From NCBI GenBank assembly GCA_030847615.1, contig JAUMIR010000003.1, positions 30,812,501 through 30,876,500 of the forward strand: a DNA stretch of 64,000 bases. The letters run 5' to 3'. Origin of the DNA: Gambelia wislizenii. Taxonomy: Eukaryota; Chordata; Lepidosauria; Squamata; Crotaphytidae. Positions 33,821 through 44,583 of the stretch are shown here, in pieces. A program made the position numbers and the translations under genes. How positions within the stretch are numbered: position 1 is the stretch's first letter; each line of letters opens with the position of its first letter. Below the pieces are notes generated by a model. That model saw only the letters and a program-made list of their open reading frames with translations, was not told the DNA's origin and searched no databases.

Positions 33821-36095
33821 CATCAGTGTATGAAGAAGGCAGTATCTGTGGTGGTCAATTTGTGGCCAAGGGTAGGGCGGGGCACTTAAGCTTATACTGT
33901 GAAGAGACAAGAATTTCCATTGAATTCTCTGATTTATTTATTTAATTTATATGCCACCTCCTTCCCAGTATGGGACCCAAGGTGGCATATGTGATATGTT
34001 TAACATGCACATAGTTGCATCTGGGAGATTTATGTGGGGGTGGGGGAAGCCAAATTTGGTCTCTTAGAACCTAGTTAAGTAATAAATATATTAATCTAAA
34101 TGGCACAAATGGAGGTCGATATGTAAAGTCTTGTTTTGAAGGGTGATTGTTTTGAAGGGAAATCCCCATTTGGAGTGCATCCTTTTTTCTTTGCAGAAGA
34201 TCAGTAAAGGTTTTTCCTTTTTAGAGTTTCTGGGAAAAGATCTTGGAATTTGGATATTTATTTTAAGTGACTACGATACTCAGCATGTTGTTCAACTAGT
34301 GAAAAAATGTCATGTTTCTCTTAGGCAGTGAGCAAACTAAATAAATATATCTCCTAGAATTCTTTCAGGAACACATCTGGAGCAGAGACCACAGTGGACC
34401 CTTTCAAAGACCACTTAGTAAAAATGCCAAAATGGGACAGATTTCATTTAGTCATGTTGTGAGAAAAGTTATAAGATTTTCCCTTTCATGTACTCTGGGA
34501 TCCCACATCCATCCTCAAATTAATATGATGATCCTTGTTTTTCAAATCTTTAAACTTAACTCAGGGATCAGACATGATTTTCTCTAACTGTTGGACTTAA
34601 TTTTCATGAGAATTCATTCTTCTAGAGACCTCCATTATTATATTTTTTCATATATTTTCAATCTTTGGTTGAAGCAATTAGCTTCATATGTTTGGGCTGT
34701 CATGTTGGTGGCCAATCCTTGTTGTAGCTCAGCTCTGATTTGCTTTAATTAATTGACAATGCTTCTGAAACATTCGGTCCAGCTCTGTGTTGTTGTCTTT
34801 TGCACATCCTGGTGCCATTTCATCTGTTCCTGTGGCTTTGTCTCTGCCCCCTTCCTCACAATCAAGTCTAGGCTGAAAATGTGAATCCAGACTCCCTTGT
34901 GAACAGTATTTGAAAGCTCTTTTCATACTCTTGATTAATTGTAATTAAACAGGATCCACAATTTAATGTAGAAATGCTTAATCTATGAAATTGGCAGAGG
35001 GTTATGAAGCCACCATCTTTGCCATTAAGCACCCCTACTCCTCTTCTAGCCAGCAAAGCTGTGTGTAGCGAAACATCCTGGACTGAATGTGTGTGTGTGT
35101 GTCTAGCAGCTAGCAAATCTGAAGTAAAGACACTATTGCTAAAGAAACAACTAACACTTTATTGTAAGAACTCCATTACATATAAGAAAGCTCTCTAAAA
35201 GCGGTTTAAGGTAGCATAGAACTAAGCTAGTTTCACTATTGCAGCAGTGAGAGAATAACGAATCAAGGAGAGAAGATGCAGAAATTTCATTTGACAGTAT
35301 CAGTTTATGTCTCAGAGATCTTAGGGTGGGTGAATAAGGAGGAGAAGACTTTGGGTCACTGCAACTATTTTATCAATGTTGCTTTCTTTAACTCTTTAAA
35401 TGCTGAGCATTGATGCATTTCCAAAATGGATTTCCTTATCTGTATAACTATATATTGCCTGCATGATGTTCTTTGGTTCAATAAATTTTTAAACAGTGAG
35501 TCAAACAGGTAAATCTCATTGATTTAATGGGTCTATTCTAGCAAGAACTAGCAATAGGATTTACGCCAGTACTAGCTCAGGATAACATTTGTTTGAATGA
35601 TTTATGCTCTGCATGTTGACAAAATATCCTAATGTGACTTACAAAATAACAAAGTTATTAGGGACATCCAAAGGTGTATATCACTTCTTCTGAGACATCA
35701 GATGTTTCTGGGGATCTCAGGTTTGATACATGACAAGGCTCCACTAACTTTAATCCTTAACAGATTGTGGAGCAGGATAAGGTATCATAAAGCTCCATCA
35801 AGTGGAATGAAGGTACCTGTTCTCCCTCACCTTCTAAACCTGGTGGAGAACAGGGGAGGAGGCAAAGAGGAGAACCCAGCTCTGTTTTTATTGTAATGAC
35901 AAGAACAGAGCTAGGTGTGGAGGAGCACCTCTCATCACTCACTCCACCAGAAAGCAAAAGCTGTATTTGGAGAAGATGGCTTCAGCTGACATTTCAGGTT
36001 TAGAAAGTAAAGAAGGACAGCCACCTTCATTCCCCTTGAGAGAGCTTTATGGCACACTGTCCTGCTTCATGATCTACTAAGGATTAAATTTTCAG
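33821..36095. other. unassigned; short LINE 3' scrap and GT microsatellite
   Basis: 33,930-34,000 (TTTATATGCCACCTCCTTCC, GGGACCCAAGGTGGCATA) is an antisense LINE 3'-end scrap. (GT)n lies at about 35089-35102. Otherwise unrecognised. Confidence 0.4.
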
Positions 36096-36099
36096 GAGC

Positions 36100-36106
36100 C
36101 CCATCC

Positions 36107-36143
<37 letters not shown>

Positions 36144-36660
36144 AACAATAATAATAAATAAAATAATAATAATAATAAAACAATCGGGGTGGCTTACAAA
36201 ATTAAAATACAAACACAGATTAAAATCCCTAAACACCCCCCACCCCACCCTCCCCCATAAAAAGATATTAAACCAATATAAATTAAAAACAACTAATCTA
36301 AAATCACATTAACAAAAATAATAAATAGCCAGCAGACTAAAAGAGGCCAGGAGCTCTTGAGGCTGGGATCTAATTAGGAAAGGCCTGCCGAAAGGGATCT
36401 GTCTTTAGTGCTTTTTAAAAGCTACTCAGGGTCGTCATCTGATGGATCTCATTCGGCAGGCCATTCCATAATTTGGGGGCGATTACTGAAAAGGCCCTCT
36501 GGGAGGTTGCAGACAGCCTAGATTTTTGTGGCTGAAGCAAATTCTTCCCAGAGGACCGGAGTGTGTGGGGAGGATTGTATGGGAGGAGGCGTATATCCAG
36601 CCTGACAATTTTAGATGCTTCCCTGCTTCATTTGAGCCACAGAAGAGCTCAAAGGAAATA
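36100..36660 (-). repeat. LINE-type 3' region, antisense, with (AAT)n tail
   Basis: (ATA)n/(AATAAATA)n at 36107-36178 is followed by GGGGTGGCTTACAAAATTAA, AGGAAAGGCCTGCCGAAAGG and GGATCTCATTCGGCAGGCCA. The same order is found at 63656-64000. Read on the minus strand, the ATT repeat is at the 3' end, as expected for a LINE or LINE-mobilised tail. Confidence 0.55.
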
Positions 36661-39282
36661 TGGTAGACCATCAAAATTTCAGTTCCTTCCATGACAGTGT
36701 TTCCTCACCAAGTCGGCCAGAGCTGATGTCTCTCACCATGTTGAATCTTGGTGGCAGAAACAAGAGCCACAGGGGGAGCAATGATGTTTATAAGCCTCTC
36801 TCCGTCTGCCACACTGTTTCTCCATCTTTGAGCCACAGCAGCTCTTGGATGAGAATGATGCTAGTCAACAATTGCTTTCAAGGTAGTCAAGAAGTGCGTT
36901 CTTCACAGGATGGGTCCTCTTAAAATACCTGTACTGACCTCACTGCTTCTGTGTGGCACTGAGAAATTAAAGTTGTTTACAAACTTCCCTGTCCTCAGAT
37001 GTTCCACCTCTCTATAAGATGGTGACCACTGCAGCTTTAGTGTGTGAATGAAGATGCAATCCTAAACACAACTACTAGTAGAGAAGAAATATCACTGAAT
37101 TAATGGGGTATTATTTGGGAGTAAGCACTCTTAAAATTGTAATGTATGTTAAACAGAAATTCCTATGATTTGAAGCCGTGTTTGGAGGGAAAAATATTTC
37201 CAACTCTGCCTTCATACAGGTCTCCAAAAATTTATTTAGTTAAACTTCACTGGGTGGAGAGCAAGTTCCTATTCTTTACCTAACATCCCACAATCACTTT
37301 CCCTACCCTTCTGTAATATCTTGTACATTTAGATATAGCGTACAAACTCTGTTGTATCTTCAAACAGAATTGAAGTCCTTGACATTTCTAGAATTGGTTC
37401 TTGCAGATAGCTATGTATCATTTTAGCAATTAATTGCTTATTAAATTCTTGTGTTGGAGGAGGGGAGGAAATGGTATGTGGTCATCCCGGGCAGTCTGAC
37501 ATTTTATGTTATTAATGGATTGTGCATTGTGCAAGAGTGAAGAGCAAAGATTTTGAATTGGAATCACATTTGCTAATTCAAGCATGTCCTGAAATGAGAC
37601 AGGGCCAATCTTAAAGTTCAACTTTTGATTGATTTTTTTAACAATGTTTATTCATTTATTTGCAATGAAGATAGATGTCTGTTCGGAAATTGCTTCCAGC
37701 TAACTTTGTCACCTAAATTTCACTTAAAGTGAAATTCAAAGAAAATACTGGAGCTTTCCATTCATGCAAAATACCTGTGAAATTTCGATCTAAAAAGTTT
37801 GACATGAAATGAAAATTCTCAAAGAGAAGAATACCACATATCACAAATCCCTAGTTTAGCTTGAAAGTCCTCAAGAAGAAAAAAAAATATATCACATCAC
37901 AAACCCCCATGTGAATATTGGACTGCTTCAATGTAAGAATGCAAAACAAATTTGGACTTTGTAAGTAGATCTGAAGACTTTTGAGGGAAATTGTAAAAGG
38001 GGATGACATTTTGGAAATGAGCTGATATTTCTCAACAGATGCTTTTCCTCCCTAAGAAAATGTCTGAGGTCTTTCTTTCCTCCTTTACCATTTATTAAAA
38101 TAGGACCATTTTGGTGGGAGAGGGAATAGCCGAATATTGGGATGTGTTGCCATCATTTTATTTCCTCAGTGACTAAAAACAATGCAGGATCCAAGGTATT
38201 GTGAAGGAGACAAAACTGTGTCCAGTTGACAACACAGCCCTTACTATTGACCCTTGCAGCTGTATTGGTCTATGCTACCAAGTGTCATGCTTGCATTCTG
38301 TCAGGGAATTGTGTGCTTGCTTTTGATTGAAACACAAACCACACTAAAGTTCCTATTTCTGATGAAGAAATCAGCCCTAGTAGTATAGTTTTATTGCAGT
38401 TTTATGGCAGGACAGATGCCTTTTTGACAGGGAATAACAGTCACCAAAATAAACAGCTTCCATTGACATAATGTCAAAGACTCTAGTTATACCAATAAGA
38501 TTGTGCAAAAGCATACTTCCATTTTTTCCCAACAGTTCACCAGTCCATTGGTGGTGTTAAAAGTACAATGAAATCTCTTCGCTGCCTACCCAGAATGTAA
38601 AAGAATAATAATGTGTGCTTAGGTAAAGATAGTGTGAATGTCTGGGTTGTAAATTCAGTGCCACCACATTTCATTTTAGAAATTATTACACATATGTATA
38701 AGCGGACTTTAAGATCTTGTCTATTTATAGAGAACAAGAATGTATAATAATGCATTTCCTCTTCAGTGTGCAAAGCTTCTCTTGAAAATATATATTTAAT
38801 TCAAGTTACAGTTTGGTCCAGATTTCAACTGGCAGGATTAATTTTGTTTCTTCACCCAAAGAGAATTGCCTATTGGATTTTAAAGATACTCTGAGACCTT
38901 CAATTGAAGAGAAAGATGTGCACGTAGAATACATATCAGCAATACAGTTTTTCATTAGTGTTTCAGACATTAATCTGTTTCCACTCTAGTCTATTTTTCT
39001 TTGGAACAGATTGCTACTGTCGTAGAGTACTCTGAATTAGGATGAAGTGAGAAATATTAGATTCAGAAAAAAATCTGAATTAGGTGGAGTAAGATGGAGG
39101 GCAACCAATTATATCATCTAATCTCTCTCCTATAGTTCGCGTTTCTATTTGTGGGTAAGTATTTATTTAAAGTAAACAAAATACTGGTTGCCCCTCCATT
39201 TTTATGAGGCAAATCATCCGTTCACATTTATTTAAATGATATAGTAGATGATAAGTATGGTAGGGCTGATTCAGATATGTTA
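36661..39282. other. unassigned, single-copy-looking sequence
   Basis: About 2.6 kb without recognised repeats or exons. It is the longest clean stretch of the window. No splice-flanked coding block was seen. Confidence 0.4.
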
Positions 39283-40079
39283 ATAATAATAATAATAATA
39301 ATACATTATTTATTTATAGCCTGCCCAATCACAAGGACTCTGGTTGGGTTATAACAATAAAAGCACATGAGAACACAATAAAATTCAAAATTAGTCCCCT
39401 CCCAACCCCCCCAACCCAATCCTAAAATTACAATTATATACACACAGTTTAAAAGCAAGAATACAGAAGTTTTAAAAGGGAGATAATTGGTGGACAGAGC
39501 GACGTAGATCATATTTTCCACATATTTCTGTTGCTGAAAATGAAGAATATCATATCTAGGGCCATGATGTGTTGCCAGAATTAAAACTGTAGACAGCTCC
39601 TGCATTTTTAATGCCTATATAAAAGAGTGAATTTCAGCAGGTGTTGCCTGTTACCTGGCCAGATAGCAGGCAAAACCTGCTGAAATTTCCTTGTCTACAT
39701 GACCATTAAAGGAAGAGGAGCCATCTCTAGTTTTTAGTCTGCCAACACTGGCACTCACTGAATCTATTTCAGGGTCTGTGTGATGATGTAAGACTCTGAA
39801 ATGGAGTTTTAAAAGCTACAAAATATAATAGGCCTAGAGGATTCATGTCTCCCCATCTGTCTGCCTGGGAGCTGAGATAATCAGAGAAGGAGCTCAGAAG
39901 ACAAACACCTGGTGGCTGGAGTGAGGGCCTTTTCAGTGCTGACACCCAGTTAGTGTTGAGGGAGTCTTCTTGCTTGATGCCTACTTTGCTGCCTTTGGGA
40001 TAGTAAATAAAAACAGCATATTTTCCAAGAGTTTCAATTATTAAAATGGTGGTGATATACTGCTGCCTGTTTTTTTTTA
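39283..40079. repeat. (AAT)n-tailed repeat and adjacent decayed repeats
   Basis: (AAT)n at 39281-39303 leads into TTATAGCCTGCCCAATCACA, an antisense retroelement tail. At 39,622-39,690 TTTCAGCAGGTGTTGCCTG and its inverted partner CAGGCAAAACCTGCTGAAA form a hairpin. 39,900-39,990 has another dispersed-repeat-like block. No TBK1-like coding was found here, which matters for the adjacent chimera. Confidence 0.4.
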
Positions 40080-40080
40080 A

Positions 40081-40120
40081 TCATAGAATCATAGAATCAT
40101 AGAATCATAGAATCATAGAA
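40081..40120 (-). repeat. CR1 3'-terminal octamer repeat
   Basis: About five TCATAGAA units on the plus strand, ATTCTATG in CR1 sense. This directly repeated 8-mer is the CR1 3' end recognised by its own reverse transcriptase. Confidence 0.9.
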
Positions 40121-40185
40121 TTGCAGAGTTGGAAGAGACCACGAGGGCCATCCAGTCCAACCCCCTGCCACGCAGGAAATCACAA

Positions 40186-41775
40186 TCAAAGCATCCCCGA
40201 CAGATGGCCATCCAGCCTCTGTTTAAAGACCTCCAAGGAAGGAGACCCCACCACGCTCCGAGGGAGTGTGTTCCACTGCCGAACAGCTCTGACTGTCAAA
40301 AAGTTCCTCCTCATGTTGAGGTGGAATCTCTGTTCCTGGAGCTTGCACCCATTGCTCCGTGTTCCAGTCTCTGGAGCAGCAGAAAACAAGCCTGCTCCAT
40401 CCTCAGCGTGACATCCCTTCAAATACTTAAACAGGGCTATCATATCGCCTCTAAACCGTCTTTTTTCCAGGCTAAACATACCCAGCTCCCTAAGTCTCTC
40501 CTCATAAGGCATGGTTTCCAGACCTTTCACCATTTTAGTTGCCCTTCTCTGGACACGCTCCAATTTGTCAATATCCTTTTTGAATTGTGGTGCCCAGAAC
40601 TGGACACAGTATTCTAAGTGAGGTCTGACCAAGGCAGAATAGAGTGGCACTATTACTTCCCTTGATCTAGACACTATACTTCTATTGATACAGCCCAAAA
40701 TTGCATTGGCCTTTTTAGCTGCCGCATCACACTGTTGGCTCATGTTCAACTTGTGGTCTACTAGGACTCCTAGATCCCTTTCGCACATAGTCTCATTCAG
40801 CCAGGTCTCTCCCATCCTATATTTATGCATTTCATTTTTCCGCCCTAAATGCAGTACTTTACATTTCTCCGTATTGAATTTCATTTTGTTAGCTTTGGCC
40901 CAGCTCTCCAGTCTATCCAGGTCATTCTGAATTTTGATCCTGTCCTCTAGGGTATTAGCTACTCCTCCCAATTTGGTGTCATCTGCAAATTTGATAAGTA
41001 TGCCCCTAATTCCCTCATCTAAGTCATTGATAAAGATGTTGAATAGCACTGGGCCCAGGACAGAACCCTGTGGCACCCCACTGGTCACATCTTTCCAAGA
41101 CGAAGAGGAGCCACTGCTGAGCACCCTTTGGGTTCGGCCGGTCAACCAATTACAAATCCATTGAACAGTTAACTTGTCTAGCCCACATTCTACAAGCTTG
41201 TTTGCAAGAATGTCATGGGGAACCTTGTCAAAGGCCTTACTGAAATCAAGGTATGCAATGTCCACAGCATTCCCTTCATCTACCAAGCTGGTAACTTTAT
41301 CAAAAAAAGAGATCAGATTAGTCTGGCATGACTTGTTTCTCTGAAACCCATGCTGACTTTTTGTGATTATGGCATTGCCTTCTAAATGTTCACAGACTCT
41401 CTGTTTAATGATCTGTTCTAGAATCTTCCCTGGTATTGATGTCAGACTAACTGGACGATAGTTGTTGGGATCCTCTTTTTTCCCCTTTTTGAAGATGGGA
41501 ACAACGTTTGCCCTCCTCCAGTCTGCTGGGACTTCTCCTGTTCTCCAGGAGTTCTCAAATATTATTGCCAATGGCTCTGAGATTATATTTGCCAGCTCTT
41601 TTAATACTCTTGGATGTAGTTCATCTGGTCCTGGAGATTTAAATTCATTTAGATTAAGAAGGTATTCCTGTACCACCTCTTTACTTATTTTCAGCTGGAT
41701 TTCCCCTATTGTGTCCTCTGTTCCATTTTCCTCAGGTTGGTCCTCCTTTTCCTTTTCTGAAAAACACTGAGGCAA
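40186..41775 (-). CDS. CR1 ORF2, reverse transcriptase part (3' of frameshift)
   Basis: The open frame gives a CR1 reverse transcriptase. Visible motifs in this frame's numbering: [12 protein letters not shown] (44-55), [10 protein letters not shown] (104-113), YLDFSKAFD with catalytic Asp (175-183), [10 protein letters not shown] (233-242) and the FADD active-site box (263-266). The C-terminus ends [17 protein letters not shown], as usual for CR1. The first residues are not a true start; the frame continues from the endonuclease segment once one extra base in the A5 run at 41760-41764 is allowed for. It would prime reverse transcription at a nicked target. All catalytic residues are present. 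Confidence 0.92.
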   Translation of the reverse strand: MPQCFSEKEKEDQPEENGTEDTIGEIQLKISKEVVQEYLLNLNEFKSPGPDELHPRVLKELANIISEPLAIIFENSWRTGEVPADWRRANVVPIFKKGKKEDPNNYRPVSLTSIPGKILEQIIKQRVCEHLEGNAIITKSQHGFQRNKSCQTNLISFFDKVTSLVDEGNAVDIAYLDFSKAFDKVPHDILANKLVECGLDKLTVQWICNWLTGRTQRVLSSGSSSSWKDVTSGVPQGSVLGPVLFNIFINDLDEGIRGILIKFADDTKLGGVANTLEDRIKIQNDLDRLESWAKANKMKFNTEKCKVLHLGRKNEMHKYRMGETWLNETMCERDLGVLVDHKLNMSQQCDAAAKKANAILGCINRSIVSRSREVIVPLYSALVRPHLEYCVQFWAPQFKKDIDKLERVQRRATKMVKGLETMPYEERLRELGMFSLEKRRFRGDMIALFKYLKGCHAEDGAGLFSAAPETGTRSNGCKLQEQRFHLNMRRNFLTVRAVRQWNTLPRSVVGSPSLEVFKQRLDGHLSGML

Positions 41776-43099
41776 AGAAGGTGTTGAGTAATTCTGCCTT
41801 TTCTCTGTCCCCTGTTAGCATTTTGCCATCTTCTCCACGTAGTGGCCCTATCATTTCCTTCTTCCTCCTTTTGCTGCGGACATACCCAAAAAAACCCTTT
41901 TTATTGTTCTTAACCTCCCTAGCAAGCCTGAGCTCATTCTGCACTTTAGCTTTTCTGACTTTATTCCTGCACGTGTTCGCTATCTGTTTGAATTCTTCTT
42001 TGGTGATTTCCCCCCTTTTCCATTTCCTATACATGTTCCGTTTAAAACTTAGCTCCATTGAAAGTTCTTTAGTCATCCATCCTGGTTTCTTGAGACACCT
42101 CCCATTTTTCTTCCTCAATGGTACTGTTTGAAATTGTGCCTTCAGTATCTCCCTTTTGAGAAAGTCAAAACCGTCTTGAGGTCCCTTCTCTTTTAGTATT
42201 CTTGACCATGGGATCATCCCCAGTATTTCCCTGAGTTTATTGAAATCAGCTCTCCTAAAGTCAAGAATGCGTGTCTGACTATGCCTGGCTTCTCCTTTCC
42301 ATTGTATAACAAACTCCAGGAGAACATGATCACTCTCACCTAAGGATCCCACCACTTGCACCCCATTAACAAGGTCGTCTCTGTTGGTTAGGATCAGATC
42401 TAAAATAGCTGACCCCCTTGTTGCCTCTTCCACCTTTTGGACCATGAAATTGTCTTCCAGGCATGTAAGGAATTTGCTAGACCTTGTAGTTTTGGCTGAG
42501 TTAGATTGCCAGCAAATATCAGGATAGTTGAAGTCACCCATCACTACTACATCTCTCCTTTCTGCATGTGTGTTCATCTGTTCTAGAAAGGCACCATCCA
42601 ATTCCTCCGTCTGATTTGGGGGTCTGTAGTAGAGTCCCACAATAACATCCCTGTTGTTTCCCTCCCCTTTAATTTTTATCCAGATGCTCTCCACCTGGCT
42701 TCCAGTATTGATGTCATGGATCACTTCACTGGTGTAAATATCCCTGACATATAATGCTATTCCTCCTCCTTTCCTGTTTGGCCTGTTTCTCCTATAAAGG
42801 TTATACCCCTCTATTCCTACATTCCAATCATGAGACTCGTCCCACCAGGTTTCAGTAATGCCTATTATATCATATTTGTTTTGTAGTGCAAGGAGTTCTA
42901 TTTCATCTTGCTTATTTCCCATGCTCTGTGCATTAGTGTAGAGACATCTGAGACCATGTGTTCCCTTTACTTGCTCCCTGTGCAAGTTTTTTTGCCTCCC
43001 ACTGTTGGGTCCTTGCGCTGTTTGCCTTGTTCCCTCTATGACAGTTTGACTATTTTCTCCAGCCCTTTTGCCTTCCAGAATACTGTCTCCCTCCCCCAT
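41732..43099 (-). CDS. CR1 ORF2, endonuclease part (5' of frameshift)
   Basis: The start is set at the ATG at 43099, 5 nt after the ORF1 stop; the frame stays open upstream to 43258 but that part overlaps ORF1. Apurinic-type endonuclease motifs are in order: YTNAQS (Asn), ITETWW (Glu), [14 protein letters not shown] and SDH (catalytic His), which is the full active-site set. The frame leaves register in VFF just before 41760, where five T in the sense strand give a +1 shift; the true reading continues as SEKEKED in the reverse-transcriptase frame. The enzyme nicks the genomic target. It may be a real mutation or, less likely, a homopolymer assembly error. Confidence 0.92.
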   Translation of the reverse strand: MGEGDSILEGKRAGENSQTVIEGTRQTAQGPNSGRQKNLHREQVKGTHGLRCLYTNAQSMGNKQDEIELLALQNKYDIIGITETWWDESHDWNVGIEGYNLYRRNRPNRKGGGIALYVRDIYTSEVIHDINTGSQVESIWIKIKGEGNNRDVIVGLYYRPPNQTEELDGAFLEQMNTHAERRDVVVMGDFNYPDICWQSNSAKTTRSSKFLTCLEDNFMVQKVEEATRGSAILDLILTNRDDLVNGVQVVGSLGESDHVLLEFVIQWKGEARHSQTRILDFRRADFNKLREILGMIPWSRILKEKGPQDGFDFLKREILKAQFQTVPLRKKNGRCLKKPGWMTKELSMELSFKRNMYRKWKRGEITKEEFKQIANTCRNKVRKAKVQNELRLAREVKNNKKGFFGYVRSKRRKKEMIGPLRGEDGKMLTGDREKAELLNTFFASVFFRKGKGGPT

Positions 43100-43104
43100 T
43101 TGAC

Positions 43105-44082
43105 TCAGTTTAAAGCCCTCCTGATCAAATTCTTGAGAGTGTTGGCAAAAATGTTTCTTCCAACTGTTGTAAGATGCACCCCATCTCTTGCCAGAAGTCC
43201 CCCTGCATGGAAGCGCAGTCCATGATCCAAGAATCCAATTTGTTCTCGGCGACACCATCTACGGAGCCAGTTGTTTACGTCGGCTATTTTCCTCTCCCTT
43301 CTTGGACCATGCCCTTCAACTGGCAGAAGAGACGAGATGACCACCTGTGCGTTCATTTCTTTCAGCTTCCTCCCCAGGGCCTCATAATCTCTTCTGATCT
43401 TGGGAAAGCTGTGCCTTGCCGTATCATTGGTTCCCACATGGACCAAAAGGAAGGGGTAATGGTCCGTAGGCTTGATGAGTCTTGTCAGCCTCTCGGTCAC
43501 GTCACAGATCTTTGCCCCAGGGAGACAACACACCTCCCGAGTCATCTTGTCAGGCCCACATACCACTGCTTCTGTACCCCTCAGCAAGGAGTCCCCCACC
43601 ACCACCACACGCCTCCGCTGAGGCTTCGCAGCTGCTGTTCCTTGTGGTGGTCCTCTCAAGGTCCCCTGCTCTACCCCTGAAGTCTGTCCATGCTGTTCTT
43701 CCTCGTTGTCCTTGATAAGGGAAAGGGCTTCAAATCGATTCTGTAGCTGCAAGCTGCTGGAAGAATCCCTGGATTTTCTTGTTCTGTGTGTGACATTCCT
43801 CCAGCTGTCTACTTCCTGTGTCTGTGAAGTGACCCTCTCCTCCACAGCCACTTCCTCTGTGCGGTCCCCATCCAAGAGTGTTCGTTCTGTTCTGTCCAGG
43901 AAAACCTCTTGCTCACGAATCTGTTGAAGTGTAGCTACCCGTGTCTCCAGCTGCTGTACTTTCTTCTCCAAGAGGGCTACCAGCTTGCATTTGGTGCATG
44001 TGAAGTTCTCCACGTCTGTAGACAAGAATACAAACATTGCACAAGTGTTGCAAGTGACTGCTGCAGTCCCCTCAGTGTCCAT
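43105..44082 (-). CDS. CR1 ORF1 protein with zinc-binding, coiled-coil and SGNH esterase regions
   Basis: Intact, 325 residues. CNTC (11-14) and CTKC (29-32) form a zinc-ribbon-like pair of CxxC motifs. 33-60 is a leucine/charged heptad stretch likely to coil. Residues 95-155 are polar linker. An SGNH-hydrolase-type esterase follows: GDSLLRG (163-169, nucleophile Ser165), HVGTND (215-220) and DGVHLT (300-305, Asp and His of the triad). ORF1p binds the CR1 RNA in the ribonucleoprotein; the esterase is characteristic of the CR1/L2 lineage and its substrate is not known. No lesion. Confidence 0.93.
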   Translation of the reverse strand: MDTEGTAAVTCNTCAMFVFLSTDVENFTCTKCKLVALLEKKVQQLETRVATLQQIREQEVFLDRTERTLLDGDRTEEVAVEERVTSQTQEVDSWRNVTHRTRKSRDSSSSLQLQNRFEALSLIKDNEEEQHGQTSGVEQGTLRGPPQGTAAAKPQRRRVVVVGDSLLRGTEAVVCGPDKMTREVCCLPGAKICDVTERLTRLIKPTDHYPFLLVHVGTNDTARHSFPKIRRDYEALGRKLKEMNAQVVISSLLPVEGHGPRRERKIADVNNWLRRWCRREQIGFLDHGLRFHAGGLLARDGVHLTTVGRNIFANTLKNLIRRALN

Positions 44083-44414
44083 GATGAGAGCTTTTAGGTA
44101 ATCTAAGAACTCTTAGTTAACACTGATAATGCTAAGCTGTACTTTTAGGTCTGCTGTATTTTTGTTTGGTTACTGAAATTCAAGAGCCTCTGGCTCTTGA
44201 GGGTAAAAGGGGAAGTTCAGAAGTTCAAGCCCCTCAGCAACAAGCAGCCTCTCCCAACAGTTTTTTTTAAAAAAATTCAATCTCCCCAGTCAGAATGGCT
44301 GTCCAGAAGTTGCTTCCTTCTTCTCCCTGGCAGGAAACTGGCAGGAAACTTGCTGTCCAGAAGCTGCTCTCCTTCTCTCTGGCAGGAAACTGGCCTGGAA
44401 AGCCTCTGCAAGGA

Positions 44415-44422
44415 CTTATATA
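44415..44422 (-). promoter_or_regulatory. TATA box of CR1 monomer 1
   Basis: TATATAAG on the minus strand. About 31-32 nt downstream lies AGTTTCCTGCC (from 44391), the same sequence at which monomer 2 meets TBK1. The TATA-to-start spacing fits Pol II. TATA-driven LINE promoters are uncommon. Confidence 0.65.
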
Positions 44423-44450
44423 GAGCTAGGCTCCCAGCTCCACCCCCTAA

Positions 44451-44483
44451 TGACTCACAGGTGTGACTCACAGGTGTGACTCA
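44451..44483 (-). promoter_or_regulatory. three AP-1-type sites in CR1 promoter monomer
   Basis: TGACTCA (TGAGTCA on the minus strand, the AP-1/TRE consensus core) occurs at 44451-44457, 44464-44470 and 44477-44483 with a 13-bp period, 30-60 bp upstream of the TATA box. GGGGGTGG lies between them and the TATA box. Binding is inferred from the motif only. Confidence 0.6.
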
Positions 44484-44583
44484 CAGGAAGGCCTCTGGCT
44501 CTTGAGGGTAAAAGGGGAAGTTCAGAAGTTCAAGCCCCTCAGCAACAAGCAGCCTCTCCCAACAGTTTTTTTTTTAAAAAAAT

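Noticed and set aside
40121..44082. Plus-strand open frames opposite the CR1 ORFs, for example 40129-40617 and 43174-43680
   Set aside because: They are antisense shadows of ORF1 and ORF2, which carry the recognisable motifs on the minus strand.
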